A stretch of 64,000 nucleotides of DNA. Origin: Crocinitomicaceae bacterium (lineage in GTDB: Bacteria > Bacteroidota > Bacteroidia > Flavobacteriales_D > Crocinitomicaceae). The notes beneath the pieces are model-generated. The model was not told where the DNA came from, made no database searches, and saw only the letters and a program-made list of their open reading frames with translations. The stretch's first letter is position 1, and each line of letters opens with the position of its first letter. The stretch lies in contig JAGOBK010000004.1 of the NCBI GenBank assembly GCA_017983465.1, positions 248,001-312,000 of the forward strand, written 5' to 3'. The position numbers and the translations under genes were made by a program. This document shows positions 8,080 to 19,585 of this stretch, piece by piece.

Positions 8080-8970
8080 ATGAAAAATGTTGCTGTTATT
8101 GGTGCTGGTACAATGGGAAATGGAATTGCGCATGTCTTTGCACAATTTAATCACCAAGTCCATTTAATTGATGTTTCTCAAACGGCATTGGATAAAGCCA
8201 TTGCTACGATAGGGAAAAACTTAGATCGTCAAGTAGCGAAAGAAGCCATCACCGTAGCTGAGAAAGAAGCAACATTGAATAATTTAAAAACGTTCACGAG
8301 TATTGCAGAAGGCGTAAAAGGTGTTGAATTAGTTGTGGAAGCAGCGACAGAAAACATCGATTTAAAACTAAAAATATTTAAGGAATTAGATGAAGTAACA
8401 GCGCCTGAGGTAATTCTAGCGACGAATACTTCTTCTATTTCGATCACAAAAATTGCTTCTGTTACAAATCGAGCAGATAAGGTAATTGGTATGCACTTCA
8501 TGAATCCAGTTCCAGTAATGAAATTGGTGGAGATTATTCGCGGGTATTCAACATCAGATGAGGTGACAAACCTAATTATGGAAACTTCACGTCAGTTGAA
8601 GAAAGTTCCAGTTGAAGTAAATGACTATCCAGGATTCGTTGCCAACCGTATTTTGATGCCGATGATCAATGAAGCCATTTATACGTTGTTTGAAGGTGTT
8701 GCAGGAGTTGAAGAAATTGACACCGTAATGAAATTGGGTATGGCTCATCCAATGGGTCCTTTGCAATTGGCAGATTTTATTGGTTTAGATGTTTGTTTAG
8801 CCATTTTAGAAGTATTGCACGATGGATTTGGAAATCCAAAATATGCACCGTGTCCGTTATTAGTGAACATGGTCATGGCTGGAAAAAAAGGAGTGAAATC
8901 CGGTGAAGGTTTTTACTCATGGACACATGGAACGAAAGAGCTCGTTGTCGCTCCTAACTTCAAGAAATAA
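8080..8970 (+). CDS. 3-hydroxybutyryl-CoA / 3-hydroxyacyl-CoA dehydrogenase
   Basis: This 296-residue enzyme oxidises (S)-3-hydroxyacyl-CoA to 3-ketoacyl-CoA with NAD+, or runs in reverse, in short-chain fatty-acid metabolism. The NAD site is the N-terminal GAGTMG (8-13). The catalytic His is H139 in HFMNPVPVMKLVE, the family signature. The C-terminal helical dimerisation domain (about 185-290) contains NDYPGFVANRI. I chose the ATG at 8080 over an in-frame TTG nine bases upstream, because the protein then starts directly with the Rossmann strand. It is monocistronic and its 3' end overlaps the convergent Nudix gene by 11 bases. Confidence 0.93.
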   Translation: MKNVAVIGAGTMGNGIAHVFAQFNHQVHLIDVSQTALDKAIATIGKNLDRQVAKEAITVAEKEATLNNLKTFTSIAEGVKGVELVVEAATENIDLKLKIFKELDEVTAPEVILATNTSSISITKIASVTNRADKVIGMHFMNPVPVMKLVEIIRGYSTSDEVTNLIMETSRQLKKVPVEVNDYPGFVANRILMPMINEAIYTLFEGVAGVEEIDTVMKLGMAHPMGPLQLADFIGLDVCLAILEVLHDGFGNPKYAPCPLLVNMVMAGKKGVKSGEGFYSWTHGTKELVVAPNFKK

Positions 8971-9403
8971 GCATTTCCTGTAATTTTACGAGTACTATTT
9001 GGTCAATTGGAAAGGTGAAATCTTGTTCCTTTAGGTCCTGAATGTACACCCATCTCTGTTTTTCTGTTTCTTCCTGAAATGGGATAGAGTAGGTATGTGT
9101 CCCCATTTTTTCTGGCTCCTTCAGTCTTACAAGATAGTAAAATGCGATAAGTTGCTGGGAAGGATCAAATGCGGATACTTGTTCGAAATCATTGAAATAA
9201 AAAAAAGAGGAGTCCAACATTTCTGCGGATAACTCCTCTTGTAATTCTCTTTTCAAGGCATCGATGATTCCTTCGTTTGCTTCTACACCTCCACCTGGAA
9301 ATTTTGTAAAAAAATGTCCAAAGCGAAACTCATCTGAAAGCAGGATGCGATTTTGTTCATCGATAATCAATGCGTAGACACGAAGATTAAAACGATGCGC
9401 CAA
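8960..9403 (-). CDS. Nudix hydrolase
   Basis: This 147-residue protein carries a complete Nudix box at about 38-60: G-x5-E-x7-REL-x-EE-L, with Glu residues for the metal site (R52-E53 and E56-E57). Such enzymes hydrolyse a nucleoside diphosphate linked to another group, often as housecleaning or regulation. The N-terminal strand RFNLRVYALIID is typical of small single-domain members. It lies 3 bases after enolase on the same strand and is probably the last gene of a carA-eno-nudix unit. The substrate cannot be predicted. Confidence 0.85.
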   Translation of the reverse strand: MAHRFNLRVYALIIDEQNRILLSDEFRFGHFFTKFPGGGVEANEGIIDALKRELQEELSAEMLDSSFFYFNDFEQVSAFDPSQQLIAFYYLVRLKEPEKMGTHTYSIPFQEETEKQRWVYIQDLKEQDFTFPIDQIVLVKLQEMLIS

Positions 9404-9406
9404 GAC

Positions 9407-11798
<2,392 letters not shown>

Positions 11799-11812
11799 GA
11801 ATTAATTTTAGT

Positions 11813-11820
11813 CAAAATTA
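11813..11820 (-). promoter_or_regulatory. -7 box upstream of carA
   Basis: On the minus strand the sequence is TAATTTTG, a match to TAnnTTTG, 14 bases before the ATG of carA. The -33 region is not convincing. It lies downstream of the rplQ terminator, as expected for a separate transcription unit. Confidence 0.4.
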
Positions 11821-11852
11821 GAAACTCTAGGCCAAATGAGGTTATTATAAAC

Positions 11853-11884
11853 AAAAAAAGGCGGATAAAATCCGCCTTTTTTTA
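11853..11884 (-). terminator. rho-independent terminator after rplQ
   Basis: An inverted repeat, GGCGGAT-aaa-ATCCGCC, is flanked by A-tracts and T-tracts, so it can act in either direction. It closes the ribosomal superoperon after rplQ, before carA. Confidence 0.85.
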
Positions 11885-11900
11885 TTAACAATATGTCAAT

Positions 11901-12524
11901 TTATGCTTTTTCTTCGCTGTTTTCAGATTCGTCAGCTGCTGGAGCTTCTTCAGATGTTGCTTCTGGAGCAGTTTCTTCAACTACTGCTTCTTCAACTGGA
12001 GCTTCTTCAACAACAACTTCTTCTGCAACGTTTTCTACAACTACTGCTTCTTCAACAACTGCTTCAGTAGATTCTGTTGCTTCTACAGTAACGTTATCTT
12101 CTTTTTTCGCACCACCACGACGAGAACGACGTGTAGTTTTCTTAGCGTTATCGTTGTTGTACAAATCGTTGTAGTCAACTAATTCGATCATACACATTTC
12201 CGCGTTGTCACCTAAACGGTAACCAGTACGAATGATACGTGTGTAACCACCAGCACGGTTCGCAATTTTCGGTGCTACTTCACGGAATAATTCAGTTACC
12301 ATTTCTTTATTTTGAAGGTAAGAGAATACAACACGACGTGAGTGAGTAGAATCTGTTTTTGCTTTCGTTAAAATCGGTTCAACAAATACGCGTAACGTTT
12401 TTGCTTTAGCGATTGTGGTTGAAATACGCTTGTGTTCGATTAATGAACAAGCCATATTTTGAAGCATTGCTTTGCGGTGGCTTGTTTTTCTTCCTAAGTG
12501 ATTTATTTTATTTCCGTGTCTCAT
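11901..12524 (-). CDS. rplQ: 50S ribosomal protein L17 with acidic C-terminal tail
   Basis: Residues 1-118 are a standard L17, a large-subunit protein near the exit-tunnel region: [12 protein letters not shown] at the start, [10 protein letters not shown], and GYTRI in the core. A basic linker (about 127-141, [14 protein letters not shown]) is followed by a 65-residue Glu/Val/Ala-rich tail with repeated VVEEA-like units. At 207 residues it is far longer than the roughly 120 of E. coli L17; tails of variable length are known in Bacteroidota. The tail is probably disordered and its role is unknown. It is the last gene of the superoperon. Confidence 0.96.
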   Translation of the reverse strand: MRHGNKINHLGRKTSHRKAMLQNMACSLIEHKRISTTIAKAKTLRVFVEPILTKAKTDSTHSRRVVFSYLQNKEMVTELFREVAPKIANRAGGYTRIIRTGYRLGDNAEMCMIELVDYNDLYNNDNAKKTTRRSRRGGAKKEDNVTVEATESTEAVVEEAVVVENVAEEVVVEEAPVEEAVVEETAPEATSEEAPAADESENSEEKA

Positions 12525-12535
12525 GACTAAAATTT

Positions 12536-13528
12536 CTAATCTTTGTCTAATTTATATTTCGCAACGTTCATACCGAAAGTTAATCCTTTGCTATCAACTA
12601 AGTCTTCCAATTCAGTTAAGGACTTCTTACCGAAGTTTCTGAATTTCAACAAGTCTGATTTCGCATAAGAAACTAGGTCTCCTAACGTTTCAACATCTGC
12701 AGCTTTCAAACAATTCAAGGCGCGTACGGATAAATCCATATCAACCAATTTTGTTTTTAATAACTGACGCATGTGAAGTGAAGTTTCATCAAATTCTTCT
12801 GATTCAGCTTTAATTTCACTATCTAAAGTAATGCGCTCGTCAGAGAACAACATAAAGTGGTGAATTAAAATCTTAGCAGCTTCTTTCAATGCTTCTTTCG
12901 GGTGAATAGATCCATCAGTTTTGATGTTGAAAACCAATTTCTCGTAATCCGTTTTTTGTTCTACACGATAATTTTCAATTGTGTATTGAACATTAACGAT
13001 TGGAGTAAAAATTGAGTCAATCGAGATTGTACCAAAAGTAGCGTTAGCTGTTTTGTTTTCCTCTGCAGGAACGTAACCACGTCCTTTGATGATTGTCAAT
13101 TCCATTTCAATTTTTACAGATGATTCCATGTTGCAAATCACTAGATCTGGATTCAACACTTGGAAAGCGCTTGTAAATTTACCGATGTCACCAGCGGTTA
13201 ATTGATTTTGTCCACCAATAGAAACAATAACAGTTTCTGAATCGGTTCCTTCTATTTGACGTTTGAAACGAACTTGTTTCAAATTCAAAACGATTTCGGT
13301 AATATCCTCAACTACACCTTTCAACGTAGAAAATTCGTGGTCTGCACCTTGAATTTTAACAGAAGAAATAGCAAATCCTTCAAGCGAAGAAAGTAGAATT
13401 CTTCTTAAGGAGTTACCTACAGTTATTCCGTATCCAGGTTCAAGTGGACGAAATTCGAACTCTCCGTTGAATTCATCGGAGTTGAGCATGATAACCTTAT
13501 CTGGTTTTTGAAAATCCAATATTGCCAT
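12536..13528 (-). CDS. rpoA: RNA polymerase subunit alpha
   Basis: This 330-residue protein dimerises to start RNA polymerase assembly. The N-terminal domain (about 1-230) has [28 protein letters not shown], a hallmark of the dimer interface (only part cited here). The C-terminal domain (about 250-320) has the helix-hairpin-helix DNA-binding fold, with [16 protein letters not shown] and [12 protein letters not shown], used for promoter UP elements and activators. It lies between rpsD and rplQ, as in the alpha operon. Confidence 0.98.
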   Translation of the reverse strand: MAILDFQKPDKVIMLNSDEFNGEFEFRPLEPGYGITVGNSLRRILLSSLEGFAISSVKIQGADHEFSTLKGVVEDITEIVLNLKQVRFKRQIEGTDSETVIVSIGGQNQLTAGDIGKFTSAFQVLNPDLVICNMESSVKIEMELTIIKGRGYVPAEENKTANATFGTISIDSIFTPIVNVQYTIENYRVEQKTDYEKLVFNIKTDGSIHPKEALKEAAKILIHHFMLFSDERITLDSEIKAESEEFDETSLHMRQLLKTKLVDMDLSVRALNCLKAADVETLGDLVSYAKSDLLKFRNFGKKSLTELEDLVDSKGLTFGMNVAKYKLDKD

Positions 13529-13544
13529 TTTCTATCGCTTAGGT

Positions 13545-14153
13545 TTATTTAGAGTATAATTCGACGATCAACTGCTCTTTAATGTTCTCTGGGATCATTT
13601 CACGAGCCGGAAGACTAAGAACTTTTCCTGACATTGAGGAATTATCCCAATCTAACCAATCGTATTTTTTGTTGCTAGCAGTTAAAGAATCGTTAATAGC
13701 CTCTAATGATTTAGACTTCTCTCTTACACTAACTACGTCACCTGGACGTACGGTGTATGAAGGAATATTAACAACTTCTCCGTTAACTGTAATGTGTTTG
13801 TGAGAAACCAACTGACGTGCACCACGACGAGAAGGGGAGATCCCAAAACGATATACCATGTTGTCTAAACGTGCTTCACATAATTGAAGTAAGTTTTCAC
13901 CGGTAATTCCTTTCATGCGAGACGCTTTGTCGAACATGTTAGCAAATTGACGCTCAAGGATACCGTAAGTGTATTTCGCTTTTTGTTTTTCACCTAACTG
14001 AATTGCGTATTCAGATTGTTTGCCACCTCTTCTTTTGGATGGACCGTGTTGACCTGGACCGTAATTTCTTCTTTCCAAGGATTTGTCTGGACCAAAAATT
14101 GGATCGCGAAAACGACGCGCAATTTTGGATTTAGGACCTGTGTATCTTGCCAT
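13545..14153 (-). CDS. rpsD: 30S ribosomal protein S4
   Basis: This 202-residue primary 16S rRNA-binding protein organises the 5' domain of the small subunit. [15 protein letters not shown] begins the N-terminal domain, and the S4 RNA-binding domain includes [23 protein letters not shown]. The protein lacks the N-terminal zinc cysteines of some S4 forms. In E. coli and Bacillus, S4 represses its own operon by binding mRNA; the preceding 77-base spacer here holds a structured hairpin (14170-14213) that could play this part. Confidence 0.97.
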   Translation of the reverse strand: MARYTGPKSKIARRFRDPIFGPDKSLERRNYGPGQHGPSKRRGGKQSEYAIQLGEKQKAKYTYGILERQFANMFDKASRMKGITGENLLQLCEARLDNMVYRFGISPSRRGARQLVSHKHITVNGEVVNIPSYTVRPGDVVSVREKSKSLEAINDSLTASNKKYDWLDWDNSSMSGKVLSLPAREMIPENIKEQLIVELYSK

Positions 14154-14169
14154 TTCTGTTATGTTTAGA

Positions 14170-14213
14170 CGGGAATCATGAATTAAGGCATTCCTTCGAT
14201 GATTTTCTTCCCG
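14170..14213 (-). promoter_or_regulatory. structured RNA leader upstream of rpsD (candidate S4 site)
   Basis: The 77-base spacer between rpsK and rpsD contains three nested complementary arms around a small loop: an outer CGGG/CCCG pair, AATCAT/ATGATT, and inner AAGG/CCTT around a 4-base loop, separated by 5-base and 2-base internal loops. Other gene junctions in the superoperon are much shorter. The position just before the gene for an autoregulating protein suggests an S4-binding element; that function is inference. Confidence 0.45.
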
Positions 14214-14231
14214 CGTTGGTTAATAATTCTA

Positions 14232-14618
14232 TTATACTCTTCTTCTTTTTGGAGGTCTACAACCATTGTGAGGAAGTGGAGTAACGTCAACGATTTCTGT
14301 TACTTCAATACCTGAGTTATGGATAGCACGGATAGCTGACTCACGTCCTGCTCCTGGGCCTTTCACATAAACTTTCACTCTACGTAGTCCGAAGTCGTGT
14401 GCTTCTTTTGATGCATCCTCACCTGCAATTTGCGCAGCGTATGGAGTGTTCTTTTTAGAACCTTTGAAGCCCATTTTACCAGCAGATGACCAAGAGATCA
14501 CTTGTCCAGCGTTGTTCGTCAAGGAGATGATTACATTGTTGAAGCTCGCTTGGATATGTGCTTCACCTGCAGCATCAACTTTAACGTTCTTCTTCTTTTT
14601 TTGATTCGTTTTTGCCAT
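14232..14618 (-). CDS. rpsK: 30S ribosomal protein S11
   Basis: This 128-residue protein of the 30S platform contacts 16S rRNA near the E-site mRNA path. Its core has [30 protein letters not shown] and [14 protein letters not shown], and it ends with the conserved [18 protein letters not shown] (128 residues, standard size). It follows rpsM by 12 bases and is separated from rpsD by the longest spacer in the superoperon. Confidence 0.98.
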   Translation of the reverse strand: MAKTNQKKKKNVKVDAAGEAHIQASFNNVIISLTNNAGQVISWSSAGKMGFKGSKKNTPYAAQIAGEDASKEAHDFGLRRVKVYVKGPGAGRESAIRAIHNSGIEVTEIVDVTPLPHNGCRPPKRRRV

Positions 14619-14630
14619 GATACCTATTTA

Positions 14631-15005
14631 TTATTTAGTTGCTTTTTTCTTGTTTGCAACTGTCTTTCTCTTACCTTTTCTAGTTCTAGAGTTGTTTTTA
14701 GTACGTTGACCACGTAATGGTAAACCAGCTCTGTGACGAATACCGCGTGTACAACCGATATCCATAAGACGTTTAATGTTCAATTGAACTTCCGAACGTA
14801 ATTGTCCTTCTGTTTTAATTTCATTAATCGCATTTCTAATAGCAGAAAGTTGATCATCGTTCCAATCTTGAACTTTGATGTTCTCATCGATACTATTGTC
14901 CTGAAGGATTTTTTGGGAAGTACTTCTACCAATTCCGTAGATGTACGTTAGTCCGATTACTCCTCTTTTGTTTTTTGGTAAATCTATACCTGCAATACGT
15001 GCCAT
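14631..15005 (-). CDS. rpsM: 30S ribosomal protein S13
   Basis: This 124-residue protein of the 30S head contacts the P-site tRNA and the bridges to 23S rRNA and L5. It has [14 protein letters not shown] at the N-terminus, the helix-two-turn-helix segment [14 protein letters not shown], and the conserved [18 protein letters not shown] before a basic tail. Its place after rpmJ is the usual alpha-operon order. Confidence 0.98.
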   Translation of the reverse strand: MARIAGIDLPKNKRGVIGLTYIYGIGRSTSQKILQDNSIDENIKVQDWNDDQLSAIRNAINEIKTEGQLRSEVQLNIKRLMDIGCTRGIRHRAGLPLRGQRTKNNSRTRKGKRKTVANKKKATK

Positions 15006-15015
15006 ATTCTACTAA

Positions 15016-15132
15016 TTAACCTTGACGTTGTTTTAATTTCGGATTCTTTTTGTTAATTACGTAAACTCTACCTTTACGTTTAACAATCTTGCAATCTGCA
15101 GTTCTCTTTTTTACTGATGCTCTGACTTTCAT
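15016..15132 (-). CDS. rpmJ: 50S ribosomal protein L36
   Basis: This 38-residue gene reads [20 protein letters not shown] and continues to a [18 protein letters not shown] end. It is a clear L36, a small protein that stabilises 23S rRNA folding. Only one of the four zinc-binding Cys/His positions of the C+ form remains (C14), so it is the zinc-independent C- type. It starts 12 bases after infA ends and its stop lies 10 bases before rpsM, the classic infA-rpmJ-rpsM order. Confidence 0.95.
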   Translation of the reverse strand: MKVRASVKKRTADCKIVKRKGRVYVINKKNPKLKQRQG

Positions 15133-15144
15133 TTCTTGAATTTA

Positions 15145-15363
15145 TTATTTGTATCTAAATGATATTCTTCCTTTTGATAAATCATATGGAGACATTTCCA
15201 CTTTCACTCGATCCCCAGGTAGAATTTTAATGTAAAACATTCTCATTTTCCCTGAAATGTGTGCAGTAATGACGTGCCCATTTTCTAACTCAACTCTAAA
15301 CATTGCATTTGGCAATGCTTCGAGAATTGTTCCATCTTGTTCTATTGATGATTGTTTAGCCAT
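15145..15363 (-). CDS. infA: translation initiation factor IF-1
   Basis: This 72-residue OB-fold protein binds the ribosomal A site during initiation. [20 protein letters not shown], then [11 protein letters not shown] and [17 protein letters not shown], match IF-1 throughout. I chose the ATG at 15363; an upstream in-frame start would add ten unrelated residues and run into secY. It follows secY directly, with no map or adk gene between. Confidence 0.97.
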   Translation of the reverse strand: MAKQSSIEQDGTILEALPNAMFRVELENGHVITAHISGKMRMFYIKILPGDRVKVEMSPYDLSKGRISFRYK

Positions 15364-15367
15364 AATA

Positions 15368-16717
15368 TTACATTCCGGAAAATTCGTTTGCACCTCTACG
15401 ACCTCTAACTCTTGTTCCGTCCATAAGGCTATCCATATTTCTATTCAATTGGTAAGTTTCAATTTGTTGTAATGTATCAAGTACTACACCAACCATAATT
15501 AGGATGGAAGTTCCTCCGAAGAACATTGCGAAACCGTCATTCACACCAGCAAGTTTTGCAACAGCTGGAAGTACGGCGATTAACGCCAAGAATAACGATC
15601 CTGGGAATGTAATTCGAGATACAACAGAATCAATGTGTTCAGCTGTTTCTTCACCTGGACGCACACCTGGTACAAATCCGCCGCTTTTTTTCAAGTCGTC
15701 TGCAATTTTACTAGGGTTAATCATGATTGCCGTATAGAAATACGTGAAAACAATGATTAAGGTACAAAGTAATAAGTTGTAGCTAAATCCATAAGGATCA
15801 CCAAGTGTTTGTTGAAGGAAACCACCTTCACCTTTTCCACCTGTTGCACTAGAATAAATCATCATTGGAATGGTCATGATCGCTTGAGCGAAGATGATTG
15901 GCATTACACCACTAGCGTTTACTTTAATAGGCAAGTAATTTCTAGCTCCATTGATATCTTCTGCTGCACGGGCTCCAGCGATACGTTTAGCAGTATTTAG
16001 TGGAATGCGTCTTACACCTTGAACAATAAGAATTGTTACAAGAATGATTAGCATAAAGAACACTACTTCCAATACTAAACGAATTAGGTTACCAGCCTCA
16101 ACAGACTTACCAAATTCAGCGAAGAACGCTCCTGGTAGTCTAGAAAGGATTCCAACAGTAATCAACAAAGATACCCCGTTACCAATTCCTTTTTCTGTAA
16201 TTCTCTCACCTAACCAAACCGCAAACATAGATCCTGCAATAAGTATCAGGATTGTTTGTGTCCACCAGAACGTGGATGCATCAGCAGGCATTGCTTGCTT
16301 TTGATCTACGTACAAGGACAAGTAACTTGGCGCTTGAAGAGCACAGATAATGATGGTTAGAATTCGAGTGTAGTTATTGATTTGCTTTCTTCCAGACTCT
16401 CCTTCATTTTGCATTTTCTGAACAGCTGGAACAGCCATACCTAGTAATTGCATAATGATCGATGCGCTGATGTAAGGCATGATTCCTAACGCCATAATAG
16501 AAGCGTGAGTAAATCCACCACCTGAGAATACCGATAACAATGTTTCTAACAAGTTTTGGTCGCTACTTTTCGTTGTTAAAGCCTCGTAGTTGACACCAGG
16601 AATGATGACAAATGACCCGATTCTGTAAACAAGTATCAGTCCTAAGGTCAAGATAATACGCTTACGTAATTCCTCTACCTTCCAAATGTTTTGAATATTT
16701 TGTATAAATCGTTTCAT
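15368..16717 (-). CDS. secY: preprotein translocase subunit SecY
   Basis: This 449-residue inner-membrane protein forms the protein-conducting channel of the Sec pathway. Ten transmembrane helices are visible. The plug and pore region has [24 protein letters not shown], a cytoplasmic loop is [12 protein letters not shown], and the conserved [18 protein letters not shown] region precedes the ribosome- and SecA-contacting loop with RPGEET. It follows rplO in the spc operon, and a perfect TATCTTTG box sits in the 20-base gap, so it may also be transcribed separately. The partner secG lies at 45541-45840. Confidence 0.98.
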   Translation of the reverse strand: MKRFIQNIQNIWKVEELRKRIILTLGLILVYRIGSFVIIPGVNYEALTTKSSDQNLLETLLSVFSGGGFTHASIMALGIMPYISASIIMQLLGMAVPAVQKMQNEGESGRKQINNYTRILTIIICALQAPSYLSLYVDQKQAMPADASTFWWTQTILILIAGSMFAVWLGERITEKGIGNGVSLLITVGILSRLPGAFFAEFGKSVEAGNLIRLVLEVVFFMLIILVTILIVQGVRRIPLNTAKRIAGARAAEDINGARNYLPIKVNASGVMPIIFAQAIMTIPMMIYSSATGGKGEGGFLQQTLGDPYGFSYNLLLCTLIIVFTYFYTAIMINPSKIADDLKKSGGFVPGVRPGEETAEHIDSVVSRITFPGSLFLALIAVLPAVAKLAGVNDGFAMFFGGTSILIMVGVVLDTLQQIETYQLNRNMDSLMDGTRVRGRRGANEFSGM

Positions 16718-16728
16718 TTAAGAGCGTG

Positions 16729-16736
16729 CAAAGATA
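16729..16736 (-). promoter_or_regulatory. candidate internal promoter (-7 box) for secY
   Basis: On the minus strand this is a perfect TATCTTTG, lying in the only noncoding gap between rplO and secY, 11 bases before the secY ATG. No TTTG element is visible at the -33 position, which would lie inside rplO. Confidence 0.4.
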
Positions 16737-16737
16737 G

Positions 16738-17184
16738 TTAGATTTTGTTACATGTACCACCTTGTGCTTCAATTGCTGCAACTGCAGTTGTTGAAAACCC
16801 ATTAGCGGAGATGCTTACTTTCGATTTTAACTCACCTCTTCCAAGAACCTTAACTAGTTCATTGTTAGACAGTAGACCATTAGCTTTCAATACTTCTGGA
16901 GTGATTTCAACGATACCTTTAACAGTTGCTAAATTCTCGATAATATCCAAATTAATTGCTTTGTACTCTACACGGTTAATGTTTTTGAAACCGAATTTAG
17001 GAACACGACGTTGCAAAGGCATTTGTCCACCTTCAAAACCAATTTTAGTTTTGTAACCTGAACGAGACTTTGCTCCTTTGTGTCCACGTGTTGACGTTCC
17101 ACCATGACCAGAACCCTGACCACGAGCGATACGTTTAACTTTTTTTACTGAACCTGAAGCAGGTGTTAGTTTATGTAATTCCAT
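16738..17184 (-). CDS. rplO: 50S ribosomal protein L15
   Basis: This 148-residue late-assembly protein of the large subunit has the family's Gly/Lys-rich N-terminus, RIARGQGSGHGGTSTRGHKG, and FEGGQMPLQRRVPKFGF. It sits between rpmD and secY, as in other spc operons. It links the large-subunit rRNA domains and is cytoplasmic. Confidence 0.97.
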   Translation of the reverse strand: MELHKLTPASGSVKKVKRIARGQGSGHGGTSTRGHKGAKSRSGYKTKIGFEGGQMPLQRRVPKFGFKNINRVEYKAINLDIIENLATVKGIVEITPEVLKANGLLSNNELVKVLGRGELKSKVSISANGFSTTAVAAIEAQGGTCNKI

Positions 17185-17201
17185 TTTTCTTCGACTGAAT
17201 A

Positions 17202-17378
17202 TTAATCCACTACTTGAATGAGGTGTTTCACCTTATTCACCATTCCCATAATTTGAGGAGTTGCCACTTTTTCTACAACTTGGTTCAAGCGGCGAAATCC
17301 TAGAGCTTTAATCGTTGCTTTTTGATCAGCTGGACGTTTAATCGCACTTCTTACTTGTTTTATTTTAATCGTGTCCAT
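17202..17378 (-). CDS. rpmD: 50S ribosomal protein L30
   Basis: This 58-residue protein is encoded between rpsE and rplO. The translation begins MDTIKIKQVRSAIKRPADQK and continues ATIKALGFRRLNQ to a VKHLIQVVD end, the full pattern of the short bacterial L30. It lies on the surface of the 50S subunit near 5S rRNA. The start is the only ATG in frame at the expected place, 10 bases after rpsE ends. Confidence 0.96.
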   Translation of the reverse strand: MDTIKIKQVRSAIKRPADQKATIKALGFRRLNQVVEKVATPQIMGMVNKVKHLIQVVD

Positions 17379-17388
17379 TTCCTAAAGA

Positions 17389-17907
17389 TTAACCGTTGAA
17401 TACTTTATCTAGTGAAATTCCTCTTTGACGAGCAACAGCTACAGCATCACGCATGTTAGCTAATGCATCCATTGTTGCTTTCACAACGTTGTGCGGGTTA
17501 GAAGAACCTTGTGATTTTGCAAGAACGTTGTGGATACCAACACTTTCCAATACTGCGCGCATCGCACCACCGGCGATAACCCCTGTACCTTCTGTTGCAG
17601 GTTTCAATAACACTTCTGCACCACCAAATTTACCTTTTTGAGCATGAGGAACTGTTCCTCTAAGGATTGGAACTTTGATTAAGTTCTTTTTCGCATCGTC
17701 GATTCCTTTCGTGATCGCTTCTGTTACCTCTTTTGCTTTTCCAAGACCATGACCAACAACACCGTGTTCATCACCAACAACAACGATTGCTGAGAAACTG
17801 AATGTACGTCCACCTTTAGTAACTTTCGTTACGCGGTTTACAGCTACCAGTTTATCTTTTAACTCGATATCTGCTGATTTTACTCTATTTACTGTTTGAG
17901 CTGCCAT
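17389..17907 (-). CDS. rpsE: 30S ribosomal protein S5
   Basis: This 172-residue protein helps keep decoding accurate at the back of the 30S subunit. The N-terminal dsRBD-like domain has [20 protein letters not shown], followed by [20 protein letters not shown]. The C-terminal domain has the conserved [15 protein letters not shown] and [10 protein letters not shown]. The order rplR-rpsE-rpmD is standard. Confidence 0.98.
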   Translation of the reverse strand: MAAQTVNRVKSADIELKDKLVAVNRVTKVTKGGRTFSFSAIVVVGDEHGVVGHGLGKAKEVTEAITKGIDDAKKNLIKVPILRGTVPHAQKGKFGGAEVLLKPATEGTGVIAGGAMRAVLESVGIHNVLAKSQGSSNPHNVVKATMDALANMRDAVAVARQRGISLDKVFNG

Positions 17908-17913
17908 TTCTTA

Positions 17914-18267
17914 TTAAAATTTAAGTCCTCCTTCTCTCGCTGAATCAGCTAGAGATTTAATTCTACCATGGTACAAGTAACCGTTACGGTCAAAAACCAC
18001 TTTCTCAATTCCTGCCTGCGCAGCTACTTCAGCAATTTTCTTACCTACAATAGAAGCTTGGTTTACCTTGTTTGTTTTTTGAGCATCTTCCATTTTCAAA
18101 GAACCGGCAGATGCCAAAGTTTTTCCAGAGATGTCATCTACCAACTGAGCGTAAATTTGCTTGTTGCTTCTAAAAACTGTTAATCTTGGAATCGCTGTTG
18201 TTCCGAAAACTTTCTTACGAATTCTTCGCTTAATTTTAGCTCTTCTTAATACTTTATTTAGTGCCAT
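17914..18267 (-). CDS. rplR: 50S ribosomal protein L18
   Basis: This 117-residue protein binds 5S rRNA and, with L5, anchors it to the 50S central protuberance. [18 protein letters not shown] and the C-terminal [28 protein letters not shown] region (final residues GLKF) are diagnostic. The basic N-terminal extension is used for rRNA contact. Confidence 0.97.
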   Translation of the reverse strand: MALNKVLRRAKIKRRIRKKVFGTTAIPRLTVFRSNKQIYAQLVDDISGKTLASAGSLKMEDAQKTNKVNQASIVGKKIAEVAAQAGIEKVVFDRNGYLYHGRIKSLADSAREGGLKF

Positions 18268-18277
18268 AATCTACCTA

Positions 18278-18832
18278 TTATTTTTTACCTGCTGACTTAC
18301 CAGCTTTTCTACGAATTTCTTCACCAACGAAACGAATACCTTTTCCTTTGTAAGGTTCTGGTTTTCTAAACGAACGAATTTTAGCTGCTACTTGACCTAA
18401 CAATTGTTTGTCAAATGATTCAAGTGAAACAACCGGAGCCTTTCCTTTTTCAGTAGTTGTAGTAACTTTCACTTCATTTGGAATTTCCAAAATGATAGCG
18501 TGAGAGAAACCTAAAGCCAATTCTAATTGTTGACCTGTTGCGTTTGCGCGGTATCCAACTCCGATGACTTCCATTTCTTTTTTCCATCCTTCAGATACTC
18601 CAGCGATCATGTTGAATACTAACGCACGGTATAAACCATGTTTAGAACGATCGTTTGGCGCATCAGACTGACGTGAGAAAGTAATCACATTGTCTTCAAT
18701 GGTTACACCTACACAAGTATCAATCGCTTGTGACAATTCACCTTTTTTCCCCTTAACCGTAATAACTGCATCCTTGAAAGTGACTTCAACGCCACTTGGG
18801 ATAGTTACCGGTGCTTTTCCAATTCTTGACAT
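18278..18832 (-). CDS. rplF: 50S ribosomal protein L6
   Basis: This 184-residue protein near the factor-binding site of the 50S subunit has two related domains. The N-terminal half reads MSRIGKAPVTIPSGVEV with the strand VITVKGKKGELS. The C-terminal half has GVGYRANATGQQLELALGFSH and ends with the signature EPYKGKGIRFVGEEIRRKAGKSAGKK (C-terminal part cited by position only, about 159-184). Confidence 0.97.
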   Translation of the reverse strand: MSRIGKAPVTIPSGVEVTFKDAVITVKGKKGELSQAIDTCVGVTIEDNVITFSRQSDAPNDRSKHGLYRALVFNMIAGVSEGWKKEMEVIGVGYRANATGQQLELALGFSHAIILEIPNEVKVTTTTEKGKAPVVSLESFDKQLLGQVAAKIRSFRKPEPYKGKGIRFVGEEIRRKAGKSAGKK

Positions 18833-18843
18833 TTCTTAAATTT

Positions 18844-19242
18844 TTAATAAACGTAACAAAGGACTTCTCCACCTACATTCAATTTACGTGCTTCTTTGTC
18901 TGTAATTACTCCTTTCGAAGTTGAGACAATCGCAATACCTAAACCATTCAATACGCGTGGCATATCAACTGATCCACTGTACTTACGTAATCCTGGACGA
19001 GAAGCTCGTTGTAATTTAGTGATGGCAGGAACACGAGTAGATTGATTGTATTTCAATGCAATTTTAATCGTTCCTTGCTTGTTATCATCTTCAAATTTGT
19101 AGTTGAGGATATAACCTTGGTCAAACAAAATTTGCGCCATTGCACGTTTAATGTTTGAGCCAGGAATTTCCACCATTTTCAAACCTGCAGCACTCGCATT
19201 ACGGATGCGTGTGAGAAAATCTGCTATCGGATCTGTATTCAT
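18844..19242 (-). CDS. rpsH: 30S ribosomal protein S8
   Basis: This 132-residue protein binds the central domain of 16S r[19 protein letters not shown] starts the protein and the C-terminal domain has [22 protein letters not shown], which includes the STSKG motif of the RNA-binding surface. In E. coli S8 is the repressor of the spc operon through an mRNA site near rplE; I did not identify a matching hairpin here. Confidence 0.98.
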   Translation of the reverse strand: MNTDPIADFLTRIRNASAAGLKMVEIPGSNIKRAMAQILFDQGYILNYKFEDDNKQGTIKIALKYNQSTRVPAITKLQRASRPGLRKYSGSVDMPRVLNGLGIAIVSTSKGVITDKEARKLNVGGEVLCYVY

Positions 19243-19264
19243 TTCTTCTGTGTTTTTTCTTTAA

Positions 19265-19579
19265 TTACCAACTTCCCTTTTTAACTCCTGGGATTTTTCC
19301 GGCCAAAGCCATTTCTCTAAAAGTTACCCTTGAGATACCGAATTGACGCATATACCCTCTTGGACGACCAGTTAATCCACAACGATTGTGCATTCTGATT
19401 TTGGAAGAGTTTGCAGGTAATTTTTGCAATTGCATCATTGCATCCCACTTAGCTGATTGAATTTCCTCAGACGAATCTGTAGATTTCAATACTTTCGTTA
19501 ATTCAGCACGTTTCTTTTCGTATCGAGCAACTAACCTTTCTCTTTTGCGCTCACGCGCTTTCATTGATTCCTTTGCCAT
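19265..19579 (-). CDS. rpsN: 30S ribosomal protein S14
   Basis: This 104-residue protein of the 30S head is the long, zinc-free (C-) form: it has [21 protein letters not shown] with one Cys instead of the CxxC pairs of the zinc form. The N-terminal part [20 protein letters not shown] is typical. The middle (about 30-50) is slightly longer than in most relatives I can recall. It lies between rplE and rpsH as usual. Confidence 0.97.
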   Translation of the reverse strand: MAKESMKARERKRERLVARYEKKRAELTKVLKSTDSSEEIQSAKWDAMMQLQKLPANSSKIRMHNRCGLTGRPRGYMRQFGISRVTFREMALAGKIPGVKKGSW

Positions 19580-19585
19580 TTCTTC

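Noticed and set aside
11893..12174. Ser/Thr/Ala-rich open frame antisense to the L17 tail
   Set aside because: It is a mirror of the Glu/Val repeat on the real strand and has no independent start or context.
19265..19579. Unusual insertion in S14
   Set aside because: The length is close to the long zinc-free form of other bacteria, so it is not a real anomaly.
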